A stretch of 64,000 nt of DNA from Blasia pusilla (Eukaryota > Marchantiophyta > Marchantiopsida > Blasiales): positions 39,246,001 through 39,310,000 of the forward strand of contig CM114271.1 of NCBI GenBank assembly GCA_050084515.1, read 5' to 3'. Under the pieces are notes generated by a model, which was not told the origin of the DNA, did not search any database, and saw nothing but the letters and a program-made list of their open reading frames with translations. Position numbers and translations under genes: made by a program. Positions 46,750-57,635 of the stretch are shown piece after piece; the stretch's first letter is position 1; every line of letters begins with the position of its first letter.

Positions 46750-49121
46750 GATCAACAAGTTGACTGCAGATTCTAATGTTGTAACTGTGCTTGATACTGA
46801 GTTATAAAGCTCAGGACAGGTTAGTACATAAAACCTGCAGACTCAGTATCCTGATAGGAAGCCAATTCTCTCAGCTTCGGACGTTCCAATGGCTCGATAG
46901 CACTACAACTGAATATCCAAGAGAACGGGATGCTTATTTCTCTATTAAGAGGAACGCAGATGCACTTGAAGCTGTCAATTCTCTAAGCGCGTGGAGCTGG
47001 CTTGTGCAGATTTAAAACTGAGAGTGAGTAACAATAATATTGTCCTGCAAATGACTCTGCATGATTTTCAACTAGCACGTATTCACATTCGAGTAAAAGA
47101 AGCGTAGACTTTGGAAGTGTAGTTCTCGTGTATGTAGTAGTGTAAGCGGTCTCTTCAAGTGGTCCTTGGATGATAGGTAATCCACGAACTTTTCAATAGA
47201 CCCTCAGTGTTCTCGATTAGCTCCAGCACCCAATCGACATAAATGAATTCAGGGAAAGGTTCTACTATCGCCGAGTTCAAAGTACACTGATTCTCTATTA
47301 TCCCAATGTACTTTCCGGAAGGAGTTACACTCAGTCTTCTTAGCCAGCAAGTAATTGAAACTGATCCACAAAATTTATTTGGGTACATTCGGGTAATGCA
47401 CTGTTCGCAAAATATTTGTTCAGAATTCACTGAGAGATCGAGAAGTATATCACGAGCTCTCGATTTGGGATTGTATGAATAGATTTATTTAGATCCTGAA
47501 GAGATGAACACAGAAGCGCAGACTCAGTACGTTTGAAGCTTTGGGCAGCTTCTGCTAAGTTCGTGTGTCCTAGGAAATGTCCACCGAGCCTATGGGTATA
47601 TCACTAATAAAAAGATGAATGCGGGAAGGGCCGTCGTAAATCTTGGTGAAGAAAGCGTCTCAAACCAATAGTTCCAAACGAGATGGACGCACTGACAATC
47701 ATCTTCATTCATTCTAGATCCCTTCAGTCAAGCACTTACCAGTATGCCTGGGAAGTGGAGCAGACAGCATGGTCAATTAGGGTCTTTTGAATAGGGTTAG
47801 ACATCCAGGTGAATAGTGGAAATTGTTCTTTGTTCCGCTCTTTGCAGCCATGGATGCTGTCTGCCCAGTTATGGTCTGTTTGAACTTTTGGCACTGGTCA
47901 AAGCATGCTTGAACTTGTTTTGCCTTCGACACACTGGATGTTCGAAACATGGGTCCTTCGATTCCTGACCAAGCAGAATTTTCTGGCCCTAAACTTGTGA
48001 GTGGGGACCATAGGTTGGGTAGCTCTCCTAACACATTATTCTTGAAAGGTTTTGAAGTAATTGTGAGGCATTCACATGAGACTGTACAGCATCAGCTAAT
48101 TCTTGGGGGTGATGTGTTTCTTCCCATATCGCTAGAGTTCCAGATTCTGATGTGTGCAAGTTCCAGGATCTTCCATCCCCTTCATTAATTCTTTGTTGGC
48201 TTCCAGTTGGTTTCCTCAACCAGAGTACAGGCTATAGAGTATTGGTCGCTTGTCATATGGCAGAGATGATCGTTTAAGCTTGGTCTCTTTTTGTTCTCGA
48301 ATGCATCAGCTCCCAGTGGATGACAGCACCGCACTTCAAACTGATACGACACGCTCTCCAGATCCAAAATACACTCAACAGACCTAGCCGCTGTTCCTTT
48401 AGGCCAATTTTGCAGGAGACAATCGGATTCCAGGAATCAGGGCCAAGTCATATTTTGTACATTAAATGTTCCATACCCGTCTTGCTGAATTGTGTACCCT
48501 TCCGAGAGCGTCGATGGCTGAACAGACTTCACAAGCCTAGATTCCGCCCACTTGCTCGTGAAATTGCACTCCGAATTCTTAGGCGCGAAACTCCCGCTTG
48601 TATATGTCCATTTTCCAAGAGAGATGTCCAGGGCTCACTTGGTTTGGCAGACATCACTCTGTCTCTCTGCAGGATGGCTCCAGATCGGCACTATCGTCTC
48701 CCCGAGTGCCGGGTCTCCATGCACTCAGAGAGAGACTGTAATTAGTGCCTGTCGTAGCCTTGCGACCATAGACCCCGCGCCATGGTTGGACGGTGCTTGA
48801 GACTGGGATGGGTGTAGAGAGAGGAAGAAGTGAAGAAGGTACCATAGGAGAGGAGGGAGACACTCTCATATACTGAGAGTGCTGACCAAACACCGTGTTC
48901 GTTCGGAGCTTCCAAGTGTCAACCAAGAAAGTCTTCACCACACCATCTACTTTACCCGATTGGATCCCCGATAGACTTTACTTACCAGTGCAGCAGTTTT
49001 GGGCCCTCAGCGAGAGAGAGAGAGAGAGCTCCGTTGGGACGCTGACAGTTGTGGCAGGAGAGGTTTAGGCTCACGGATGAAGACAGGTAGGCACACAGTA
49101 TCTCGATACAGAGGGGATCAC

Positions 49122-49377
49122 CTCTCCGCATCTCGCGACAATCTCTGCAGGTTTGTTAGCTCCATATCCAATGTTACGAGGCTGGCAACTTCCCTGCCCT
49201 TGTGCAGAGAGAGAGAGCAGCATGCCGAAATCTTGGGCGGAGATTCGAAAGCTCTCCGCATCCCACGACAACCTCTGCAGGTTCGTTAGCTCCATATCCG
49301 TTGCTACGAGGCTGTCCACTTCCCTGCCCTTCCGCAGAGACAGCAGCATGCTGAAATCTCGGGCGGAGATTCGAAAG
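49122..49377. repeat. Tandem duplication of about 128 bp
   Basis: Two head-to-tail units, 49122-49251 and 49252-49377, both begin CTCTCCGCATC and end GGGCGGAGATTCGAAAG. They share 'gttagctccatatcc' and 'acgaggctg'. They differ at roughly one base in eight, plus a short GA length change. Confidence 0.85.
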
Positions 49378-51605
49378 CCCCCGCCGATCGAAAGCGTCGA
49401 AGCGAGCGGGGTCATGAACGAAAGCATGAAGCTGCCGCAGCAATTATAGAAATCAACAAACCCTTCCCCTCTCCTCCATCACGTCGAATAAAGAATGCGT
49501 TCCGTCCCCCTTCCGAGCAAACCCGCAACCAGCAATGAATGGCGGTATGACGACAGCGCCAGCTCACCCTGTGGAGGATCTCGCGTCCTCCCTTCCCAGC
49601 GCCCACTCGGACCGCCTTTCCGCTCCGATCATCGAGAGTCCCATCCGCCCCCTAGACTTGGAGGTTGGCAGCGTTGGCTGGTTGGATGCTTCACAATCTT
49701 TCCTTTTCCTTTCCTCTCTCCTTCGCTTTACTCCACCCGCGCCACCTGCCACCGCTCACGAGGACCCGCTGCTCCGGCCGTAGTTATTCCTCCCAGCCTG
49801 TGCCGCGATTGTCCCCACGGCTGCCAGCCAGCTGGGAACGATCGCTCTTCTACTCGACTCCCTTTGTATCCCTATGGATTTTCCATCCCAGTTTCCTTAT
49901 GCACTCACTCTCAAAGCGGAGCACCTTTTCCAATGCGATCCATGCGACTTCTTGTTGTCTGGGCAAACGCTTCTTGTTGCGTGTGGCAAACTTCCCACGG
50001 ACCCACCCGTCCTTGTGCGAGCCCGTCGTCGCAGTGCGATGGCGCATGTATCGAGCAAGTCCCGTAGAGAGAGAGAGAGTCTCGACTGACTCCGCACCCG
50101 CGATGCCAGAGAGGGCCCACGCTAAATTTTAATTGTATATTTCTTTTAAAGTGGCTTTATCTCCCCAATTTGTTATTTCGTTTCCTTCTTCTTCGATTCT
50201 CCTTAGTAGTGATGGATGACATGTATCCGCGGAATTTTAAAAAAAAAACTCTATTGGGAAGCACGAAATCACCTTCGTGTTGGCGATAACAAACGATCTT
50301 CTAAGACAGCACGAAAACGATTTCGTGTTGCCGTAGAAACATTTTCTTGTTACACATGTTTGCAAATCAAGAAGGCACTCTTCAACAATAATATAGATCA
50401 ATTTTATGATTTAAATTTTATAATAATATAATGTCTAATTGTGGTACATCTATTACACACATCTTATTTACGCAAAAGTCTCCCCTTCTTTCGTCCCACC
50501 CATGTTTCTCCTAAACATTATAAGCTCTCCTCTAATTAAAAAAATCCTCCTCTCACAAATAGAAGAATAGAAAAAAAATAAACGAGGGGATGAAACAAAG
50601 TTTGGTGCAATTTTTTCCTATCCTCTACAACTTAATTTTTAATTTTATCTTTCTAAAAAATCCAAAAATTTATATTATCCTCTTTTTATACATAAGTATT
50701 TATGAGACCCATGGATGTGAAAGAAAATTCCCATTTTGGACAGAAAAGAAAGTGATTGATTTCTTGAAACTCTCCAAACTTTTGGGGAAGAGATAAACAA
50801 TAGCACATGAAAAAGGGGAGAAAATGAGCAAACTCAAAGTGATACTCTTTTCTTTGTGGTTCAAAATTCTCTTACATTTAAGAAGGACAAATATGAGATG
50901 GAGTGATGTTCGAAAAATTCACATTGTTATAATTTTTCATTTATACTTTTATTGTAGAATCATGTCTTACGATGCTTTCCCGATGAACACGTCGACACTT
51001 GGTGATTTTGACCAATGCTAACTTGTCACCTATCCCACGTATCTCACGCCCACTCAATAGCCAATTATGGGGTCCGTCAAATTATCGAGTCACATAATCA
51101 CAATTTAGAATAATGATGGATAATTTGAATTATCCATCACAATTAGACTTCCAATACTTTTTTGAAACTAGTTTAATAGTTCATGTGACATGTGAAAATT
51201 ACTTAGGCTAAAAAAAAGTATAAGATAAACTAGTCTTATGACAAAACCCAAAATAACTAACTTTGAATCGCTAAAAAGAGACATGTCATGTTCATTCGTA
51301 GTTTCTTGAATCCTCTTCAAATAAGAATCCGGACAAACAAGAAGAGTTTTGTTATTCTTCATGCATTTCTTCTCTAGGAATAATGAATTCGTGTGGGAAT
51401 ATTTGTGCCATGCATCAACGATGACATAGATTAATCATGGCCTTAGTGTCCTACCAAACACTCTTTGTGCGCAAGAAACATTAAGCCGGGATACCTAGTA
51501 AGCAAACAAACAAGTTAAGATTCTTAGTTTCTCTTAATCCAAGTTGGACCTACATAATAACCCTAGGGAAGTTGGTGATCGATAAACAACGTTGCATTTT
51601 ATTAA

Positions 51606-51669
51606 AAATCTTTTTTACTAAAAATCTTTCCCCACGAAGAAACGGAAAGATTTTTAGTAAAAAAGATTT
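51606..51669. repeat. Perfect 26-bp inverted repeat (hairpin)
   Basis: The left arm 51606-51631 (starts AAATCTTTTTTACTAAAAAT) is the exact reverse complement of 51644-51669. The 12-base loop is CCACGAAGAAAC. It is AT-rich, in gene-free DNA, and has no obvious flanking duplication. Confidence 0.9.
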
Positions 51670-52656
51670 CCCCTAATTCAAATTAAATTAATTCTGGTTG
51701 CTTGTGTGACATGGTGGAAGAGCATGTTATTTAACCCATGTGCCTCAACCTTATGAATAATAGTTTAACTAATGTGGTTTTATCAATTAAAATCAAAGAA
51801 AAGGAAATGAAAAGGAGACTATCTCACCTTTGTATACACTAGTTTGAATTTCCTATGTAATGAATAAATGAAAATATGAAGAAAATTGGAAAAAATGTCC
51901 CATGACAAAAGTTGATAATCAACCATAATTATCAACTTGAAAATTAGAGTACAACCTATGCTATGCACAAGACAAATAGCCATGCTTTGCTAAAATTGAA
52001 AAAAAAAAATTTATGCCCATACCTTGAGCTTGAGAAAAAAAAATCTTCTTTATTTTCTTGTGTTGATGAGAGATTTGTTTGCAAATCAATAACTTATATT
52101 TCCTTAATAGATTAAATATTTGTGATGGTAATGAAAAAAATCATTGAAGAAAAATATATTCATGCAATGTCTAATATTAATAAAGAGGAAAAGTTCATAT
52201 TTCTTGTAAAGTACATCAAAATTCCAATAAGATAAGAACTATTTTGGAAATGAAAATTTTACATTAAAAATATTATCAATACTTAATAATGATGGAAAAT
52301 TCCAAAGATCAAAATTTTAAATCATGAAAAGAAAGAAATTAATATTCTAATTTATTATTTTTTCCATGAAAATATTGTAGTTGAATTTCTCTATTTAAAA
52401 AAAATAAGAATTGAATGGAATCATCTTTTCTAACTACGCTATTCCATTTATATTCTATGTTCATGCACCTCCCACCATGAAAAGAAAGAAATTATAAAGA
52501 CCATAAATACAAAGAAGATGGAGGAACCCATCGGAATTACATCATAGAGTTCGACCTCTAATGCTCTTCACCTCCCAACAAAGTACTTTTGACCGTGAGA
52601 TTTGCAAGTTGAAGTCTTGGGTTGAGTCTCAAAGATTGGATTGGTTGCATTTTGTG

Positions 52657-53684
52657 TGTCGTGCGCCTACTCTCCTTGAACGTTAATCTTGTTTGTTGCG
52701 GAAGCGTACGTTCAGTAGGTCACGCTCTCAACGCTGATCTGCATCCAAACACGCACTTTGGTTAGTCGGGTCTTGGATCAATCAGCGGGATTACTTTCCG
52801 AGTTCTGGTCTCGGACTCTCATCAAACTCAACCTTCCTAGTTTCGCGGTTTACAACACGGGCAAATCTCGAAAGACTTGGGACAGACTTTCTGGTCGGTT
52901 CAGGAACCTGAAACGGCGTTTCGCGCCTAGCGGTTCCAACTGTCCGATGGACATCCAATGAGTTCCTCATCAAGACTCGCACGAAGTGAATCTCGAGTTG
53001 GAATCCAAGTGTGGCGTACAAAGTCCACTCCCTTGGATCAGGTTTGGGTTTCGAGTTCCCACGCCAAACTCCCGTTCCATCCCGTGCCTCTGAAACGCCG
53101 TTTGGCGCCCAAAGTGGGAATTCGTTTCTCGAGACCTCTCGGAGAGACTCCTCCCTTACTAGTACTTCTGGGGATCTCCGGGGATCTCCGGGGGCCCCCT
53201 ACATTTAGGGAAAGACACCCGGGCCTCTCCAATTGGTCCTCAACCCGATTGCTCTCTCAATCGTTTTCGGCCAATATCTCTGCATATACTTATGCGTTTG
53301 TTGAGGTCTTTGATGCGTCGGAAGCGTCTTAAGATCAGCTTTCTAACGCGCCCTTACTTGTCCTGAACGCATCTTGGAGCTCAAAGTTATGGTCCTAAAT
53401 ACAGTCAGATTCTCCCAAACGCTAGTCGTGTTCCAAACTGGTTCTCACCTCTTTGGCAACCAACCTCCCAAGACTCAACTCATCTCAAGTCTTGGCTCGC
53501 GTTTGGTCTAGGTTTCCTGGTCGCGACCACTAATGCATGAAACGCACAACTTTGTTCTGCGTTTCGTCTCTTAGACTTTTCCAAATGCCTCTCCAAAGCG
53601 CAAACCTCGCAGCGTGGGTTCCCTTGAGTTCTGATGTTTCGCTTGGCGCCTATTTGGTGTTGTTTGGTTATGAGGGTCACGATA
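52657..53684 (+). mobile_element. Solo L1 LTR with 5-bp target duplication
   Basis: This 1028-bp LTR starts TGTCGTGCGCC and ends GGGTCACGATA (expected CGACA, one substitution). It is flanked by TTGTG at 52652-52656 and 53685-53689. It is the most complete plus-orientation copy of the TGTCGTG subtype and serves as the reference for the split copy at 21036-25093. No internal coding sequence is present, so the rest was probably lost by LTR-LTR recombination. Confidence 0.9.
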
Positions 53685-53864
53685 TTGTGGGTAGTTGGGT
53701 AGCCGCGAGGGTAGCCACAAAACGCTAAGTGGTTTCGAATCTCCAATGGTGCACATCTTCTTCTTAAGAAACCTCTCCCCCAAGCTTTGAACAATCTCCC
53801 TAAGTTGCTCGCTTAAAGTGGAGCCCAATTGTTATTTCCTTAAAGGTATGTCCCGAATGGTTCC

Positions 53865-54270
53865 TTAGCTCAAACCTAAAACATGACCAAAGTGGCATTA
53901 TGATTAATCCTCTTTTCATGGACTTAAGCAAGTAGGGAGGGAGAGGAATCTCAAAGGATATCCCTCCTATGTGTGCTTCTAGGATTCTCTAAGAGTACCC
54001 CTCCTTTCCCATCATGCATCTTGGATCCTTCATTTTGTCTCACAACCCAAGCATGGTTATCCCCAAGATTGCTTGGTGGAGTCTTGGTGCATATTTTGCA
54101 ACCTCCAACTCCCCAAATGCATCTCTTATAGCTTGGACCTACATTTTGTGTGTCTCAAGGCTAGAGCTTGTCTTGACTCTTGCTTTTCCGGCGTATCATG
54201 GTTGTCTTGTTGTCCTTCGCATTTTGTGACTAGTCTTATGGCGTCTCGCCCTTCTTGACTACGTTTGTAT
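53865..54270 (+). repeat. Dispersed repeat shared with 690-1060
   Basis: Parallel landmarks with the left edge of the window include 'taaaacatgaccaaa', 'cttaagcaagtaggga', 'ctccccaaatgca', 'ttttgtgtgtct' and 'catggttgtcttgttgtcc'. It follows about 180 bp after the solo LTR. Internal stops exclude a coding role. Confidence 0.5.
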
Positions 54271-54526
54271 TCCTTGTTACTTGCTCTTGACTCGGACTTG
54301 GCTCAAGGGTCTTACACCTTGGTTGCCTTGCCCTCATCCTCGGGAGTGGCTACAACCTTTCCCACCTAAGGTTAGTCTCAAAGCACGTGCCCGTCTTAAC
54401 TAGCGTTTATCCCATAGTTGGTTCCATCGACCTTCCTAGTCTTGTGACTAGCTAGTCTAGGTTTTGACTTTTGTAGGTCATACCAAGATCTCTTCTCCTT
54501 GAACCAAAAATCATGATTACCTTTAC

Positions 54527-54692
54527 AAGTTCATGTTAGTATATGTGCCATAGACTTAGCTATTTGTAATGGAGGTAAGGAGGGGGGACTTAAAGAGTTG
54601 GGGAATATGAAGTTCATGTTAGAATATGTGCCATAGATTTAGCTACTTGTAATGGAGGCAAAGAGGGGGAACTTAAAGAATTGGGGAATAGG
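54527..54692. repeat. 83-bp tandem duplication
   Basis: Units 54527-54609 and 54610-54692 both start AAGTTCATGTTAG and contain 'atatgtgccatag' and 'ttgtaatggagg', with a handful of substitutions between them. Confidence 0.85.
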
Positions 54693-56463
54693 AAGGCCAT
54701 ATTTGGCAGGGGGCAAGAAAAATAAGGAACACCCCTAAATCTAACCCCACCAATAGTAGAAATAATATCAGAAAAAAAAATTTCATGCCTTTTATATCAT
54801 AAAAAATTGTATGTAATCAACATATCGGAGGACTTGGGTGCGAGGAGATTAAGGATGATGTGTTGAGGAATAAGGTAACTTGAGTGTGCAAGTGGGTCCC
54901 TTCCACTTGAGAGAGAATGAGTTCCTAAGCCCTCTCCCCAGTGACTTGTATTCAAAGATCACCCTTTTGTATATTGTGCAACGATGTGATGTGTATGCAT
55001 ATGACAAAACAAACATGATTACCATCACAAAGGCCCCGAGTAATGGAACCTACCATACTTTGACCCTGCTATAAAAGCTAAATGGCTTGCGTGAGTTGTA
55101 AAGTGATGTCTACAATATAAGAGAGTAATAACAAAAGACAACCCATTTCTCAAATGGAGAAGATACACAAACTTGGTAAGGAAATTGTAAAATCTCTTGT
55201 GTATAGCCTCATATATCTTAATAGATAATGGGACCAAATGATGTCCTTCATGAGGACAACTTTAAAGGTGAGTCTTCTTCCTTGTAGTCGCTCCTTGCAT
55301 CTATCTTCCTTGTACAACCACATCTTCGCGATCTCGCTCTCGCGCTGGATTTTTAACTACAATGTCCACCATCACCATGTCCATGCCCCACATAATATAT
55401 GGATACCCTTGAATGAGGAAACTTTTCATTGAGTAGTGCCGCTCCCTGTCCATATGGAGGCCTGTTCTGGTAAGAAATAAAGAACATGATATCCCATACA
55501 ACATCAAGACCTACTATAGAAAACATGGATGTCTTTGCCTTGATATCCTCTCAACCTCCCATTTTCAAGTAAATGTAGTCATATTCAAGAGATGGTTTAT
55601 GTTTTTGACTTCCAATGGTTTTGGATGCGATCGAGAACCCTCCTTTCTTGCAGTATGGCTTGACGTTTAGGCTGTGCGCCCACTAGGGATAATCTTTGGC
55701 CTAGCCATTTCAAGCTAATATTGACACTCTATACTACATCTTGCTATTCGTAACGAGAATCAATTTTCCATGGGGATACACTCTTACAAGGTTAAAGTGC
55801 TCACACCATGCGACGGGGAAATGAAATCGTGCCCTAATCTCATTTCAACTCGAAATTTAGAAACCACTTGTTGCATCTCTCACCTAGGATAGGATGAAAG
55901 CATCCTTTGATACATGTATGCTCACCTTAGATCCATGTTTCTACTATTGGTTTAGAAATTCATCATATTTATTTTGTTCATTAATCCTCTCGCGGTGTAA
56001 ACCCATGCACCACACCATCTATACTATAAATGAGTATAACTTTTTGATTTGCAAACATCTTTAATCTTGAAATAGAGGTGAGACCATAAGAAAACGTGTT
56101 GGGTTGATAAAGTGGCAAACAAGGAAATCCTTTTATGAATTTTTGGGCATCATGATTATTTGCCCCTACATAGCACTAGCTCTCCACCGGTCCCTCGACC
56201 ATAATCGGACTAGCAATCCACCAATCCCTTCATAATCCGGGAGAGTCCCAAATTATCAAGGGACTAGTTAGGACCCACAAGGGACCATGCAATGCACATC
56301 CTTTCATTAATACCTTCACTCTCTTTACCAATTTTCAAACCCCGTTAAGGTGACAAAAGCATTGTTGAGGGAAGTTTAGTGACAAGTGTCAAACATATGA
56401 GCAACTTTCAGGTTCCAGGTCCTCGAAAGGATTTAGGGTCCTTGAAAGGATGTGGGGTCCTCT

Positions 56464-56695
56464 AAGGACCTGGTCCTATACAACCGAGGTCACAGGACCC
56501 GGCCCCACCGTTTCGAATCTTTGTTGATCCAGCGGATGACATTCACGGGACTCGAACCGAATTCGTGTCGTCAAAACAGAGGGCGCAAGTTTTGCGACCT
56601 TGTTACCACCTATTTCCAACCGGCGAGAAGGAAATAACGCGGTTGCTATACGACGATCATAGCAAGGACAGCCGACCGCATGGGACCGGGTCCTA
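56464..56695. repeat. Possible small inverted-repeat element
   Basis: The left end AAGGACCTGGTCCT (56464) and right end GGGACCGGGTCCT (56683-56695) are inverted, imperfect copies around about 200 bp. Inside, the minus strand contains GGTTCGAGTCCC, resembling a tRNA B box. It could be a MITE or a tRNA-derived SINE relic; no clear target duplication was found. Confidence 0.3.
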
Positions 56696-57595
56696 AAGCA
56701 GCTTAAGAAAACTGCATCCTCCAATTAGAGTACACATATAGATATACATAAAAAATATAGATTACCAAGCGCCAAACTTAGTTTCATGGGGTTCGAGAGT
56801 GCCAATAATTGATGCGAGCAGTCTCAAAGCGGATTTTCGCACCGTTCTAAAACGAGATTTGCGCTTGTCTATGAGCAGCAGGCGTAAATCCTGCGGCGCC
56901 AGGTGGTGCAGGAGCCCGCGGCGGCCGGGAGCACCCCGCCAAGAAGAAGGAAGAGACGGAGAAGGGGAAGGGGAAGAGATCGTTGCAGGAGCGCAGGAGA
57001 TCGCGGCGTGCTCGGCATCTTTTTTCAGCGAGGGGAATACATCTAGTCGTCCTACGGACTGCACGACGCGCCGGGTTTGGCAAGGACGTCGCGAGGCTGT
57101 AGTAACCGATTTGGGAGGTTCCGTGATGTGTGGCCTGAGGTGACAGTGAGGTTTCGATCGCGCCCGGGGGTGGATGTTTGGTTGCGTTGCTGATTGCGTC
57201 AAACGCAGATGTTTCGGTCCTCTGCGAGCTCCTTGGATTCGAGGTTTAGGTCGTCGACCGCACAGGTAATGTTGGGCAATGTGTGCGTCGTGGACATGTT
57301 TCTGGCGGAAGTGAGGGCTTTCGCAGGTGTAGCTGTCGCTAGACCTCCGTCAGTACCAGGAATCCTCACGGCACCAGCACGTCACAGCAACTGGGCTTCC
57401 AGCTGGGCCTTGTGGAAGCTCTCTCGGCCCCGCTTCTTACTCTTCCAGTTTTATCGAGGCGGCCGTGAATGATCCTGTGTTCGTCTAGCGACTCGGAAGT
57501 CGAAACGTTGTGCACTAGGGCTTCCTGCGGTAATTCTGCGTCCTCTGGGGAGGGTGATTTAACCTTACAAACGACACGAGGATAATTATTCACAG

Positions 57596-57635
<40 letters not shown>

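Larger units (their letters stand above)
46750..52651. other. Gene-free region
   Basis: The first part holds the probable 3' untranslated region of the desiccation-related gene. Open frames of 80-190 codons at 47155-47430 (-), 47949-48188 (+), 48320-48745 (+), 49495-50067 (+) and 49665-50132 (+) match no family I recognise. The two frames at 49.5-50.1 kb overlap in a GC-rich, CT-rich stretch and look non-coding. From 50150 to 52650 the DNA is AT-rich. A tandem duplication (49122-49377) and a hairpin (51606-51669) are listed separately. Confidence 0.45.
53685..56450. other. Repeat-rich gene-free region
   Basis: It starts with the repeat shared with the left edge of the window (53865-54270) and continues with an 83-bp tandem duplication and AT-rich DNA. 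Open frames such as 54014-54229 and 55238-55432 are not recognisable. Confidence 0.5.

Noticed and set aside
49495-50132. Two overlapping long open frames (190 and 155 codons)
   Set aside because: Their translations are serine/proline/arginine/cysteine-rich without family resemblance and overlap in two frames of the same CT-rich DNA.
56540-56625. Possible tRNA gene on the minus strand (GGTTCGAGTCCC B box)
   Set aside because: The T-stem does not pair properly (C-C and T-T mismatches) and I could not fold an acceptor stem; at best a tRNA-derived relic.
56762-57202. 146-codon open frame on the minus strand
   Set aside because: Low-complexity proline/serine/arginine-rich translation in GC-rich DNA; a plus-strand frame overlaps it. 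No domain recognised.
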